Assembly: GCF_003573695.1 (NCBI RefSeq) | Contig: NC_039359.1 | Span: 155,302,210 to 155,366,209 of the forward strand | Source of the DNA: Papaver somniferum | Lineage: Eukaryota > Streptophyta > Magnoliopsida > Ranunculales > Papaveraceae | Length of the DNA stretch: 64,000 nucleotides | Direction of reading: 5' to 3' | In this document: one piece after another, positions 22,710-35,200 of the stretch | Layout: each line of letters starts with the position of its first letter | Numbering within the stretch: position 1 is the stretch's first letter | Position numbers and translations under genes: made by a program | The notes under the pieces: generated by a model | Database searches by the model: none | What the model was told of the DNA's origin: nothing | What the model saw: only the letters and a program-made list of their open reading frames with translations

Positions 22710-23828
22710 TCATGTATGCGCTTGAGCTGTTCTTCCGCTTCGTCGCTCCCAAGACAGTGATAGAGATCCATCAGGGTTTCGATAGTATAGCCCTCCATGA
22801 AGCAAGAAGTAGTTCTTCAATTCCTTGAGGCTGACTTGGCCTTCTGAAATAGAGCTGCTCAATTCATGAATGATGGGTGCTCGCCAATCGTTCGCTGGAA
22901 TGTCTTCGATCTGAGTGAGCCAAGTGAAGATACTGTACGCCTCTGACATGATCGTTTTCTGTGCTCCTTCGAATTGCAGCTTGGAGGCGAGAGTTTCTAG
23001 GCAATCAGCATGCCTATTGTTAGTCCGTCCAGTATGGACGATCGTTGCGTCAGCAAAATAGGTCAACAGTCGCTGAGCTTCGGTTCTGAATGGAGCAAGT
23101 GTGATTTCTTTGAGAGAATACGTTCCATTCATCTGGTTGACCAATAATTTTGAATCTCCCCTTATCTCGAGGTGTGTTGCTCCTGCTTGCTTGGCCAAGG
23201 ATAATCCTAATAGGAAGGCTTCATATTCCGCTGAGTTGTTGGTGCAGTGGAAATCCAACTTGAACGAATGTGAGAAAACTTCACCAGATGGAGACACCAG
23301 CACTATGCCCGCTCCTCCGGTGTCACTACTAGGGGTGGCAGATCCATCAAAGTATAGAAGCCATGTTTCTTCCTTGATGACCAAGATGTCTGGGAATTCG
23401 CCGGGCACTTCTTCATGTAGTGTTGTTGTGTCTTCCCCTGGAAAAGCAGCGAGCAAGTCTGCGACCGCTTGACCTTTGATGGCTTTAGGTGGCGTGCAAG
23501 CTATGTCAAATTCTGACATCTGGAGTAGCCACTTCGCTGGTCTCCCTATCAAGGCTGGCTTTGATAGCAAGAACTTTATGGGATCAGCTTTGGAGATGAG
23601 TACGACCCTGTTAGATAGTAAGTAATGTCTGAACTTCTGGATTGCATGTACCAATGCCAGGCATGCCCTTTCGGCCTTTGGATATCGGAGTTGAGCATCT
23701 CTCATTGTGCGGCTGAAGTAGTAAATCGGTCGTTCGACGCCTTCGTCGTCTTCCTGAGCGAGGAGTGCGCCGATGGCGACGTCACTGGAGGCTGTGTAAA
23801 GAATCAGGTCGTCCCTGCACTGGAGACC
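22710..23828 (-). pseudogene. pol: Tat RNase H (gypsy type) plus archaeal-type RNase H
   Basis: The first part (about 23828-23430) is the usual Gypsy RNase H (LYTASSD, GALLAQ, IYYFSRTM, RYPKAERACL). A second RNase H follows with its DEDD residues: D in LLYFDGSA (residue 120 counted from 23705), E in NSAEYEAF (160), D in IRGDSKLL (184) and D in NNRHADCLE (234). Two RNase H domains in tandem define the Tat lineage. The frame is lost near 22765 (expected sequence resumes in another frame, RIHEEVCGQTLV), which marks an indel. Confidence 0.88.
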
Positions 23829-24791
23829 TCATGACGGCCGGTGACAATAATATCTGTTGTATTTTATGGAAAGCTTCTTGTTGAACAGCTGTCCAGGTGA
23901 AGCTCCTTTCTTCAGCAGAGGTGTGAACGAAGCAATGAGTTGAGCTAATCCAGGAATGAAGCGTCGAATATAATTTACCTTGCCCATAAAGCTCTGTAGT
24001 TCCTTCACGGTACGTGGAGGAGGCATGGTGGTAATAGCTTTTGCCTTGTCTGGGTCGACTTTGATCCCTTCAGCCGTGACCAGGAATCCTAAGAATTTTC
24101 CGGAAGAAACCGAATGCGCACTTTAAAGGATTCATTTTTAATTTGTATTCTCTGCACCTTTCAACACCTGCCTTAGAACTTCGAGATGAGATGCTCGAGT
24201 CTTCGATTTTACCACCACATCATCAACATAGTCTTCTACTTGCTTGTGCATCATGTCGTGGAATATGGCAGTCATGGCTCGTTGATAGGTGGCACCAGCA
24301 TTCTTTAATCCAAAGGGCATCACAGTGTAGTGAAAATTCCCAATGGGAGTACGGAACGCAGTCTTGTTGGCGTCATGTTCATACATCTTGATCTGGTTGT
24401 ACCCACTATAGCCGTCCATGAATGAGAACATACCGTGACCACTGGTTGCATCGACGAGCATGTCAATGTTGGGTAGAGGAAAATCATCCTTTGGACAACA
24501 TTTATTCAAGTTCCTGAAGTCGACACAACATCTGATTTGACCATTTTTCTTCTTAACAGGTACCACATTTGCTAGCCACGTTGGATGAAGAATAGGCTTG
24601 ATGAACCCTGCTGCCAACAGTTTCTGGATTTCGACCTTGATTTGCTCCTCGACTTCGTGTCTAAATTGTCTGGGCGGTTGTTTGACAGCTTTGGAACCAG
24701 GGACGATGTGCAGGTGATGGGTGACGAGTTTGTCATCCAGACCCGGCATTTCTTCGTACGTCCAGGCGAAGACATCTTGATATTCTTTCAA
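23829..24791 (-). pseudogene. pol: Tat reverse transcriptase
   Basis: Palm motifs are intact: FMDGYSGYNQ (catalytic Asp, residue 126 from 24791) and YVDD (188-191), with MPFGLKNAGATYQR between. After YVDD the frame breaks twice (about 24150 and 24105), then the thumb/connection part continues as TMPPPRTVKELQSFMGKVNYIRRF (24026 downward). It breaks again near 23870. The protein is therefore not continuous, although the active site is conserved. Confidence 0.9.
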
Positions 24792-25019
24792 TAATTTTAC
24801 CAGCTCGGTCCGCTCCTCTGGTGATAGCGCTGAACTGATCAGGATTGGCCTTGGATCGTCTTCAGTCCCAATGTTGATTGTTTCAAGATCGTCAGTGGTA
24901 GAGTCAGTGCCGTCCTGTAGTTGTCGTGGGGCATCTTGGACTTCTTCTTCAAGTGATAGCTCACTCTGACACGATTCTTCATGGTGGGGAGACTTTTCAT
25001 CGTTCTCCCCGATTAATTG

Positions 25020-25868
25020 CTAATCTTTCCGTCGGCGATAAATGACTCTCCCTTCTACGTCTCGATCGGTCGTGAAGTTTGTCCCTGGAGTTGAGACTTG
25101 ATCATTATGGCGTTTAGTCGGTGTAGTAGGTGACTTGATCATTTTAGCAGCTGAGGATGACGGATCGTTATCAGCCTTCTCGATAGTCTTCCAGCTTGGA
25201 AGTGGAGTACTGCGAATCCTGCTTGGAGGTTCCGGGACGCCTTTTTGAGATTCAAGGAACTCAGTATCATAGACGGGAGCATAAGGAGATGATGAAGCCG
25301 GAATGCGAACGATCTTGTTGTCGAGCAGGGCCTTCATGCATTGATGGTATGTTGAAGGAACCACCTTGTTATCATGGAGCCATGGGCGTCCCAGTATTAT
25401 GCGGTAGTCAGGTTCTTGCTCGATCACATGAAACTTTGCTTTCGATCGAATCGTCCCCACCCTCAAATCTATGTATGCATATCCATATGTATGGCTTTGA
25501 CTTCCCTCGAATCCTGTCATTAGGATGGGATAGTGAACGATTTTACCTTGTGGGAATCTGGCCATCCTGAGAGTCTTCGTAGTGACAATTTTAGTGGAAG
25601 CACCGGTGTCAACAAGAGCTCTTCTAAATTCGGTGCGTTTGATGAAACCAGTGACATACAATGCTCGGTTGTGTCCTTCATCCGTCATGCGATCTTCTTC
25701 TCCAAAAGAGATGTTGTCGATCGAATGTCCAGGTACTAGGGAGACTTCTTCAACTGATGGTGTTGGTGGCGTTATTTGCACGCTGGATGATATCTGGTTG
25801 AGTACTGAAATTGTGTCTGTGCGCTGATCCCTGGAGAAGTGTAGGAGTTCACATAAATTTTCAATCAA
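25020..25868 (-). pseudogene. pol: Tat aspartic protease
   Basis: Active-site triad in ALVDTGAS (residues 87-90 from the start of this frame), followed about 65 residues later by RIILGRPWL, the second conserved block of retroviral-type proteases. There is no ATG at the left end; the frame is simply open after a TAG at 25878-25880, and the upstream gag frame is the same one. A TAG at 25020-25022 separates it from the linker to RT (24792-25019, open in the same frame). Both stops lie at domain borders, so they could be decay or read-through points. I favour decay because other stops exist. Confidence 0.85.
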
Positions 25869-25877
25869 ATGTGTGAC

Positions 25878-26192
25878 CTATTGTTCCACCGGCTTCTCGT
25901 ATGTGGTGAAGCTGTTGATTTGAGGCTCAGATGACGCTTCAGTCCCCGGTGTTGAGGCTTCTGGAGCGGAGATACCGCCTAACTCGGATATTAATCTGAT
26001 GAGAAAGTCGAGGATGGGGTTTATCGTCTTCTTCATCAGGTCCATGTTCCTGGTATGGACCTCTAGGATTTGAGCCAACTCTGCCAAAGTCGAGATCCCT
26101 CTTCCTTCCATGCCGCCAGGTGTAACATGAGGAATGTTGCCATTTGAAATATTCTGATCTGAATTAGTTGAATTAGTCTTAAGACCAACCAT
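25878..26192 (-). pseudogene. gag: Vestigial Tat gag N-terminus
   Basis: An ATG 57 bp after the LTR opens a 104-residue frame (MVGLKTNSTNSD, then a helix LAELAQILEVHTRNMDLMKK) that ends at TAG 25878 and continues in frame into the protease region. A Tat gag normally has several hundred residues with a capsid domain and a CCHC knuckle; neither is present here. The gag must have lost most of its length, so the copy depends on other elements' proteins if it ever moved in this form. Confidence 0.6.
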
Positions 26193-26230
26193 CTTGTGAG
26201 ATTGTTAGATTGCAACCGAGACATTAATCT

Positions 26231-26249
26231 CCCACTGTATTCGCCAATC
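26231..26249 (-). other. Probable Tat primer binding site
   Basis: Directly next to the LTR, the minus strand reads GATTGGCGAATACAGTGGG. The TGGCG...GTGGG form fits Gypsy PBS sites. I cannot name the tRNA from memory. Confidence 0.5.
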
Positions 26250-29200
26250 TGTAGATGGGGAAAAACGATTTGCTGGTTTTTAAGGAATTGAGGAGACGAC
26301 CGTACGGAGGAGACTCCTCGAACCGAGCAAAATGTTAAACCTCACACAGATGCACCGTTGCAAAGGGGGTGCTTTAAATTCGAGAGATCAATCTGTAGTA
26401 CTCCGGCCTAAATCAAGAAAATGACCGTTCTAGAGTAAATTCGGTCACAAGAGAGGATGGGTTGATCTGTAGGAGGGAAGCTGGGAAATGTGTGGAATCA
26501 ATGGTAATCAAAGATTGTGGGTGTGTGGATTCTGAATATGATAAGCTCTGAATGATTGAAATTGCTCAATTGAGAGTAGTTGCTCAATTGATGAGTTGAT
26601 GATCTCTTGTTGTCGATGAGACGTGAGATTGATGATACTGTTGATGCTGATGATTCCATCATGATTCAGAGACTTATTTATATTGTTGAAATTTTAGACA
26701 CCATGATTCCATGAAGTGTGACAGTTGATGGAATCAAGGAGTGGGGAAGTGGATATCGTGTTTGAAACCAGTTGCTCAACGTGTGGAGACTTGGTCGATT
26801 TTCCACCCACTACCTCGTGAATTCCTTCAACTGATTGCACGACTTGCTCACATTCTATCGTGTGTTTGAACACACGTGTCGTAGACCAAAACCTTAAGTG
26901 ATATCCCCCAAGTGACACGATTGACGTCTCGTGGTATGTTAGTCAATTGAAGACTTCGTGGTTTGATGGGACGATGAGTCCATGTAGTTGCTGAGTTTGA
27001 ACATGATGTTCTGAAACTCATGAGTTGAACATGTCATGAGACAGAGGTATAGTTCTTACGATGAAGCGAGCGAGTATTGCTCATTCGATGGATCGTTGAA
27101 TATTGATTTTTGAACCAATATTCCTTGGTTTGAGCAAATATTTATCATCTGAGCAAGTGTTGCTCATGTGATGAATTGTTGAATATTTGATCGTCTGAGC
27201 ATGTGTTGCTCATTTGATGGATTATTGGCAGCGCACCAAAAATATTAATTAGAATAATGGTCGTTGAACCGAGCATAATTAATGACCATGAGGTCGTCGT
27301 AAAATTATTAAGGTTGGAATCTGGAATAATGATCCTTGGATTCAGAAACCCTAATTTGATCAATTGATGATCAATTCATGGTTCGTCAGAATTTTAACCA
27401 TGGGACGAAGGAGGGAGCGACTACATGGGACCGTGGATCAACCATGTAGTGTCCATATGCTCACGTGAGCAAATACAAAGAACTCCTGAAGAGTTGACGA
27501 TTTGTTGGTGAAAGAATGATTAAATGCTGGTTTAATCATTTATTCGAAAATGGAACTCTGAGCCTTAGGTGAGAAAACCTAATTAATTATGACGAGGCGA
27601 GGGATCGACCATGTAGTCATGAAACCGGCCCTGGGTTGTCACATGACCTACTGACGATCACTTCATGAAAATCCAAAGTGTTTGGAAGAGTTTTGGACCT
27701 AATACGAGCAATTGTGCAAATTAGGTCAAAACTGTGAAAATTGATGGGACCGGCTTCCGCGAGCCAAAGTGCCAATATCGGTCGGTCAAGATAGCGTGCT
27801 CGTGTCCCCAAGGCGTCTCCTGAGAATTTTGATATTTTCTGGCGTGCAATTGAGCATCCATTCGAGAAAATATGCCAAAATTAGGGTTTCGACGAAACTG
27901 AGGAAAACACCATGAGATGATGAAAAATGATTATAAAATAAGGAATGGGGAGCCTTGGGACCGCCGTGGTCAAGGCATGGTCGGCCGGTCGTGACCACGG
28001 TCCCGTGGTTCCTTTTCCTTAATTTTATAATATTTTGATGATTTTATGAAAATTCATGAATTTTTGAGAAATTTGATGAATTTAGGGAGTTTCCTTGAAT
28101 TGAAGGAGTTTTCATGAGTTGAAGGAAGCAAAGAATATTGAAATAATAAAAATAAGGGCGTGTGGGACCGTGGAAGGCATGGCCGAACGGCTTGGGCCCG
28201 GTCCCAAGTTTCCCTAATTTTTGTGTATTTTTCATGTATTTTTGATGAATTGAGGGAATTTTTCCTAATTTGAGAGAAATACCATGAAATCAAGGAATTT
28301 GATGAATTCAAGGAAAACTAATAATAAAAAAAAGGGGCGTGTGAGACCGGCTAGGGCATGGCCGGCCGGCCAAGGCCCGGTCCCCCGAGTTTTCATAATT
28401 TATTTGATGATTTGTGCAAAATACCATAAAATCAAGGAGTTTTTTCATGAAATTAGAGAAATAATAATAATAATAAAATCATAAGGAACTGTGGGCTGTG
28501 GGGCCGGTTGGGACCAAAACATGGTCGGTTGGCCAATGGTCACGCCCCACACTTTTTTCCTTAATTTTATATTATTTTTTATGGATTTATGGAAGTACCA
28601 TGAAACCGAGGAGTTTCCTTGAGACGAAGGAGATTTGATAAAATAAGAGAATTTTCATCAAAACATGGAAAATAATAAAAATGCATTAAAATATAAAACT
28701 AGCGTGGGATTGACCACGACACGGTCGGTCGGTCGTGTGTTCGTGCTCCCAGCACCCTGGTCAATATTTTTAATTATTTATTATTTTCTTCTATATTTTG
28801 TATAGGTTCATCGTTTCGTTGTATTTTTGAAATACTCATTCGTGCGGTGACTGTTAGTGTATCGTCGTTGAATACACCTTCACCATTTGAATCGGGGCTT
28901 ACTTAGAGGTAGTTCAGACGCCCGATTGTTGATTATTTATTACTAATTGTGGAATTCGGTGGAGAATAATTCACAAAACTGAGCAATAAGATGTTTATTA
29001 TTAATTCATAAGATCAGCTGAGGATTCGACTACGAATTCAGAATAATAAAGTAAGCATTACCGTTCCATGGGATCGTAGATTTGACCATTGAATCGGAGT
29101 AATTAAGATTTATCTATTACCATTTATGAGACCAGTTGTGTATTCAATCATGAAATCGGAGTAATGAGATAATATAGTTATTGTTATTCTATGAGATCAA

Positions 29201-29685
29201 GCCGTGGATTCGATCATAGAATCAGAAAAATTGTTTATTTTCATTCCATGGGACCAGTCGTGGATTAGGCCATGGAATAAGAGCAATTGTAATTAGGAAT
29301 AATTGACTTTGTAGCTCTATACTAACAGAGCAAGCTGTCTAGGAGCATTAATTATCCCGATATGAGCTTGTCGGTAAGTCATATCCTTTATATAGTCAGG
29401 GTAAACTCGTTGTTTGTTTCTGAAGACGTTATCGCTCTATACTAGCAGAGCAAGCTGTCTAGGAGCCGTCCATCTCGTGATACTATATAGAAATAATCAC
29501 TGAAAGTATTCAGTATTCATGAGATATGCCGTTGTCCAGTCGTGAGACTACATATTTACATGTACTCTGAGAGAAAGTACTCTCCGTTGAGAATTAGATG
29601 AGAGACCCATGTCTCGATACTCACGCCTGATTGCTGAATCAGAGCTTCGTATAATTATGAATTTACGATTTTAGCCTTTGTCGAA
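26250..29685 (-). mobile_element. 5' LTR of the Tat element
   Basis: Same sequence as 14994-17655 but with an extra ~770 bp, mostly the repeat block at 27960-28760. It stops at TTTGTCGAA (29685), 15 bases short of the CCATCTACA end of the left copy, and MULE sequence follows at once. Minus-strand TATA CTATATAAAGG at 29385-29395. Confidence 0.85.
27960..28760. repeat. Degenerate 140-200 bp repeats in the Tat LTR
   Basis: About five units, each opening with a GC-rich block around 'ggcatggccggccggc' and 'cggtccc', then an AT-rich stretch ('ccttaattttat', 'gaattt', runs of 'aataat') and ending near 'gcgtgtg'. Blocks start at about 27960, 28165, 28345, 28495 and 28705. The left LTR retains about two. 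Confidence 0.7.
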
Positions 29686-29686
29686 T

Positions 29687-30681
29687 GTGCAAGAACCGGA
29701 TAAAGGAAAGGGTAAAGGTAGGCCAAAAACTAAAGAAACAAAAAAACAAGTTAGAGAATATGCAAAGGTGTTAGCTAAAAGGAAAAGTGAAATTACTCAT
29801 TTTACTAGAGATCCTTCGGGGCATGAGTATACCGCGGCGAAGTACCAAGAAGATTATAAGAAAAGGGAAGGAAAATTATTGAAAAAGGCGAGTCAAGTGA
29901 ACGGGATATGAAGAAAAAAGGACCGAAGTTACACTCTTAACCTACTCCGTCAGAACCGAGCCAACGAAGTCAACGAGACGTGAATCTAAAGGCTCCAATT
30001 GATACACCACATCTTGATGATAAAAGGTACTTGGAAGAGCTACTTCCTTACATTAAAGATTACGTCATATCCACCCATGACGTCCCTTCGGATGGTAATT
30101 GCGGTTTCCATGTAGTTGTACAAAAAATATGGCCTTTCACTCAAGGTGCCAAGTTATATGATGATAATCAAATCAGTTATGTCCGTCAAAGGATGTTGAT
30201 GAAGCTAAAGGAGAAACCGGAATTTTACAAGACAATGTTGTCCGATGGTGATGCTAGTCTCAATATTCAATTTGTTAAGTTTCAAATGCATCTCCACGGG
30301 GCTCATCCAATCACAAGTGATCATTGTATGGCCATGCCGATATGCGGTCACTTAATCGTCGTCGCATTCAATTGCGTGGTTCTCTATTTCTCAAAAGGTG
30401 CTAGTTTCACATACACTCCCAAAACAACCATATGTATCGAGAAAATTAGACGTAGGAGAGTGGTGATTGCGCTCGTTAACCACAATCATTTTATAGGACT
30501 TCGGTTAGAAGACAATTGTCCATTGCCTCCGATATGCGGATGCTCTTATTGGAATGGATTTAACCCCGACACAATGTTGGGTTGGTGCATTATGTATGAA
30601 CATAACATGGAGATGTGGAAAGCTTTGGAGGAATCAGACAAAATTATACACGAAGGTTCAATTTACCTTGGGGATGATTAA
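29687..30681 (+). pseudogene. MULE transposase C-terminal part with OTU protease
   Basis: Continues the gene interrupted at 14994. A basic linker (KGKGKGRPKTKETKK, 29696-29740) is followed by an OTU-fold cysteine protease: DVPSDGNCGFH holds the catalytic Asp and Cys (codons about 30091-30102), and ALVNHNHFIGL holds the His (about 30487). OTU proteases usually remove ubiquitin or similar modifiers; what they do for MULEs is not established. The catalytic residues look intact here. A stop after the linker (29909-29911) and one (TAA, 29938-29940) break the frame before 29980. The end is a normal TAA at 30679-30681. Confidence 0.82.
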
Positions 30682-30824
30682 ATGTACCCTTAGCTTGAAT
30701 ATGTATGCTTTGAACATCATTATAAGAATTAAAGATTGTGTTTTTTGGAATTTGGATGTATTATAGTGTGTTTGAATAATTTGCTTTTATACAAAAAGTC
30801 ACTCTTGGTTTACAGTAATAGGTT

Positions 30825-30950
30825 CGGTTACCTATCAAATTTATGGTGGTAACCGAACAAATAGTTCGGTGGCATACATATATTTGAGATACTACCGAAC
30901 TAGCAGGCCGGTTGATCCCGCAGAATAACGAACAAACCGAACTTCTTATG
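30825..30950. repeat. GTTCGGTT/AACCGAAC motif cluster, 3' of the OTU gene
   Basis: Five or six copies of the same motif pair as in the left cluster, right after the OTU gene end. Confidence 0.75.
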
Positions 30951-31064
30951 GACAGAGCATTTTCACTAATACGGGTACTTAAAAGTTCAATAATTAATTA
31001 AAATACAACACCAAAATAACAAACAAAATTTGTGGGTGATACTAAACCTAAAATTGCATAACAT

Positions 31065-31466
31065 TTAATATTCGAAACGCGTTACGAAAAAGTGCACAAG
31101 GATGCGGAAATGATCTTCATATTTGAAATTCTTTGTCTTCCATCTTCGCCATTCATTTTTTGTTGTTAACAGAATTTCCTCGCATGTTTCACCCCTAAGT
31201 CGATACCGCCTTACAATCCGAAACAAAGCCATAAATTCCACAACTCTCTCTTTAATCTTATCAAATCGAAGTAAAAAAGCTATATGCTCACGGTTATGAG
31301 GGTTTCCTGTGTCGGAGAAAAATTGCTCATGAAGTTTTCCCCAATAACTTTGACTCATAATACCATTCATTCTTCATTCTTCACCCCTCTTTGGATAGTA
31401 TAGTTTGTAGTTTCTGCAAAGAGAGAGATCTTCATCTAGAGTAAATTTAGCAATATTAGCTGCCAT
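31065..31466 (-). pseudogene. Small SANT/trihelix-like ORF of the MULE
   Basis: ATG at 31466 starts FTLDEDLSLCRNY, is cut by TGA 31374-31376, and continues in the same frame with SQSYWGKLHEQF, then REHIAFLLRFDKIKERVVEF, and finally TTKNEWRRWKTKNFKYEDHF. The spacing of Trp/Leu residues and the layout resemble the Myb/SANT-like (trihelix) proteins often carried by plant DNA transposons; in that family they bind DNA. The match is by eye and moderate. It is 134 codons, reverse to the transposase, and lies between two GTTCGGTT clusters. Confidence 0.5.
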
Positions 31467-31589
31467 TTTTAGAAGATTTTGAGACAAAATGTTAACTATG
31501 AGACACATATTTATAACCAAAGAGGTGTATAACGGCAAGAAAAATAGCCGTTACTTGAAAGTTGTGTCATTCAAATTTCAAAATACAGA

Positions 31590-31945
31590 GTTCGGTTACA
31601 TAGGAAATGCATAGACAAAACCGAACAGGGCAGTCTAAAAGTTCGGTTGTTTCGCAGATTTGGTCAACTAACCGAACTAAGCAACAACAATATGTCAAAA
31701 GTTACAGTGTAATGTTCGGTTACCTGGTATTATTTTGCAGGTAACCGAACTTAGAAAAATTTTCACTGATTTTTGAGCTCCATAGTTCGGTTACCTGCGA
31801 AATAATACCAGGTAACCGAACATTACACTGTAACTTTTGAAATTTGTTGTTAATGAGTTCGGTTAGTTGATTAAATCTGCGAAACAACCGAACTTGTTGT
31901 TTATCAAGTTCAGTTGTTTACCAAATTTAATCAACTAACCGAACT
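31590..31945. repeat. GTTCGGTT/AACCGAAC motif cluster, middle
   Basis: About ten motif copies. Two long inverted arms stand out: 'gttcggttacctg' with 'caggtaaccgaac', repeated at 31712-31750 and 31783-31822, the second being close to the reverse complement of the first. It lies just upstream of the SANT-like ORF, so it may be its promoter region. Confidence 0.8.
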
Positions 31946-31949
31946 TCCT

Positions 31950-32272
31950 AATAATTTCTTTAAAAATTTGAGTCTAATGGAACACATATGAGTCAAATAG
32001 CCAAACTAACTAATAATTTCTTAAAAATTTGAATTTGACGAAACACATATGAGTCAAATAGCCAAACTAATCCCTTAAAACACAAATTAAAAACCAAATT
32101 ATGAAATTCATTTAGTAATCCATATAACTAAATGTTGGAAGCAAACATAAGAAAACAAACTACCAAATCCGCAAAACAAAAGTCTTCCAAACATAAGGAA
32201 ACAAACTACCAAATCCGCAATAAAAAAAGTCTTCCAAACATAAGAAAACAAAGTACTAATTGTTGCAATCAC
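31950..32272. other. AT-rich gap between PMD gene end and SANT-like ORF
   Basis: Contains two near-copies of 'acacatatgagtcaaatagccaaact' around 31981 and 32044, and three copies of 'aagtcttccaaacataag' around 32183-32245. No gene. Confidence 0.6.
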
Positions 32273-35200
32273 TCATTTACCACGACTACGAGAAACTTTT
32301 CTATTCTTGTGTTTATGAGCTTTAGGTCGTCCTTCGTCACTAGGAGTGTCATCTCCACTGCTTTGTTGTTGAACCATCCGACTTGATCCTTCCCCTTCTC
32401 GACGACTCCTCTTTGACGGCATGGTCTGGCTTGGATCAACCTGGCTTGTATCGACAAGGTTGGGATTAAAAACATTAGTTATTTGGTTGTATAGGTCTGT
32501 TTGTTTTCGAGTGTCCATCGGCTCTCCACTCCGGATTTTTGCCATCATTTTCTTCAAAAATTTAGCACTTGCCTTCACCTTTTCTCATCAAAAACATAAG
32601 TAACTATCATTTTTCAATACTTTATAACATTTTGAAAAACAAAAATAAGAGTAAATATCTTACCGCCGAATTCCACAAGATCAAGGCCTCATCACCACAC
32701 ATAGGGGTATGCTTCATAATCTTCTGAGCCTCTTTCTCCATTGTCGTCGCTTTTTCTTTATCAGCACGGGCTTGTTCGACATTGTTTATTACACGAGGAT
32801 GAGAAAAATGTTCATACCATTCCATATATCCATCGTCAGCGGCATTTGGCTCATCAAACGAATCTTGTAACTCTTCGACTGGAACAAGATAATCCCCAAA
32901 GTTCTTCCAGTGGTCCACTGATGGAGCAGGATCGTATTTTGGGATGGAATTCTTTTCACTGTTCTTAGTTCCGACCTTCTTTACCTTGAAGTTGAAGTTT
33001 TCCACTTGTGGGACACTTTGGACACAAGAAAGTTGTCTAAGTACTCTTCGAGGATTATATATTGTACAACCCCCAGGATGAAACAACGGTCCATTATAAC
33101 CCGCAACAGGTGAGAAATTAATAACATCATCCTCCTCGTCTTCATCTGATGCAATGCTGTAAGGATGGAAAACCACATCTTCCACTGTTAACTTATCCAA
33201 TGTCCCCTCAACTCCAACACCTTTTTTTCCTTATTCTTTTCCTGTGAGTTCAAAAATTCATATTTACCAGCTGTAGGCTTCCCATAAGGCCAAGGAGTGC
33301 GAGCATGAGACAATTGGAGTTTAGGAAAGTGGTCGTACACCAAAACCTATGAGAAGAGGCAAAAAATAATACATTCGGAATATGATTAGTAACAATACAT
33401 ATTCATTCACTTATATATTCAAACACACAAACGATAGTTTAACGGGGTACCTGAACAAGGGTGTATAAGCCTCCAAAATATAGACGCCTAAGCCTCGAAG
33501 CTTTTCTGAGTTTCACTTGAACGAATGAAAGAACCGCAATGCCCCAAGAGTAGTTGTTCACCTCATCCAAGAGGTCCAATAGCTGGAGGTAATGAGCATT
33601 TACCACGTGGCGTGAAGTGTCAGGGAAGAAGATGGTTCCAAGTTGATATAACAAATAAGCAGTCACATGGTGCTCAGTCTTCTCCTCTGTCATCACCAAC
33701 TTTCCTTGAGCAACCAAATCTTTCGTCCCTGAAAACTCATCAAACAAGGTTTTGAGCTTGATATTTTTCAACTTCTTCTTGTACGTGCAGTCTTCCTCAA
33801 ACTCATTATACTCATCACCTTCCTTAGGCTCTTTGTTAGCTCGCCTAAACTCACATTGTGCCTTTTTATCGCTCCATCCTAGACACCTTTCGACTAGTTT
33901 TTCAAGAACTTCATAACTCATCGAGGGATTGTAGCCATCTCGAACACTTGTTCCTGTAATTGGTAGGGCTGTGATTCTAAAACAATCATCCGGAGTTATT
34001 GCCATCTCACCAAAAGGTAGATGAAAGGTATCCCTTTCTGGATAAGCCCTCTCGGAAAATGCAGTAACAGTGACAACATCAAATTTTTGGTGCACATGTT
34101 GTATCCCGTTCCATAATACACAATCAAATACCGCCAAGCGGACCTCATCACACTCATTTTCTATATTCCATACCTTGTTCTTTTGACGTTTCAAAACACG
34201 AACAACATTTTTATGATCCTAAAAAAACAACATCATATCTTATATACTAATATATATAGAAAAGAACAATATATGTCAAAATATAATAAAATGACTGAGA
34301 AATCTAAATCTTGATGGTTAAGATTGAACCATACCTTTATCGCAAAGATCTTGGAAGCCCATGAGTTTTTGTAGCCCATCAATACCTCCCCGCCATCTCT
34401 TGGAGTACCATATGTTGGATTCTTTGGTGGCAAACACAAATCCTTATGAGGAATGTATGAATATCTAGCACAAGGCTTTTTAGGCGTCTTTCTAGGTCTC
34501 TTTACCACTATATCTGCTTGTTCCTCTTCTTCTTCCTCTTCATCCGAGTCCTCCTCTGATCCATCATCATCCTTATCTCCATACTTGTCTCCATCTTCCT
34601 CATCTTTTTCACCCTCATCATCGCCACCCTCATTTCCTCCTCCTTGAGCTGGTTCATCTTCTCCACCTTGATTATGTTCTTGATTGCCCATCTCTTCCAC
34701 AATCTCTTCATTAACTTGTTGGCTTACGTTGTCAACATTATCTTTATTGACACCATCTTGGATGACAACACCCAGTAATGACCCACCTCCATACTAAGCA
34801 TTTTTGGTTCCACGCTTATGGGCACCACAATGTACTTTGCCTCGAGGCGTGGGAGTTCTCAGATCTTCCAGTAAAGGTTGTTTTCCTCTAATCAAGAAAA
34901 CAAAATATATTAGCTTAACCGATAAATGATTGACTAAATCAGATGCAACATAAGGGTTCTCAGCGTAAGGTTCGGTTTGAATAGGTTTTTTGCGAACACA
35001 CCGAACTCCACATGTGTGCAAATACTGAAGAGTTCGGTTTGTCAAGGTTTTTTGCGAATAAACCGAACTCAACATTGGTCACTAATAGTAAAGAGTTCGG
35101 TTTGTCAATGTTTTTTGCGATCAAACCGAACTCCACATGTGTGCAAATACTGAAGAGTTCGGTTTGTCAAGGTTTTTTGCGAATAAACCGAACTCAACAT

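Larger units (their letters stand above)
14994..29685 (-). mobile_element. Tat-lineage Ty3/Gypsy retrotransposon
   Basis: Two related long LTRs (14994-17655 and 26250-29685) flank a reverse-strand pol with protease, RT, RNase H, a second archaeal-type RNase H and integrase. The double RNase H is the hallmark of the plant Tat lineage. Read on the minus strand, the 5' LTR is the right one. Two extra genes on the opposite strand lie between pol and the 3' LTR. The element is inserted in the MULE transposase-OTU gene. I cannot find the target duplication: the right LTR stops about 15 bases short of the end seen in the left LTR, so a small deletion probably removed it. Confidence 0.88.

Noticed and set aside
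34453..34711. Ser-rich plus-strand ORF and Lys/Met-rich minus-strand ORF
   Set aside because: Other-frame shadows of the acidic exon 2 of the PMD gene.
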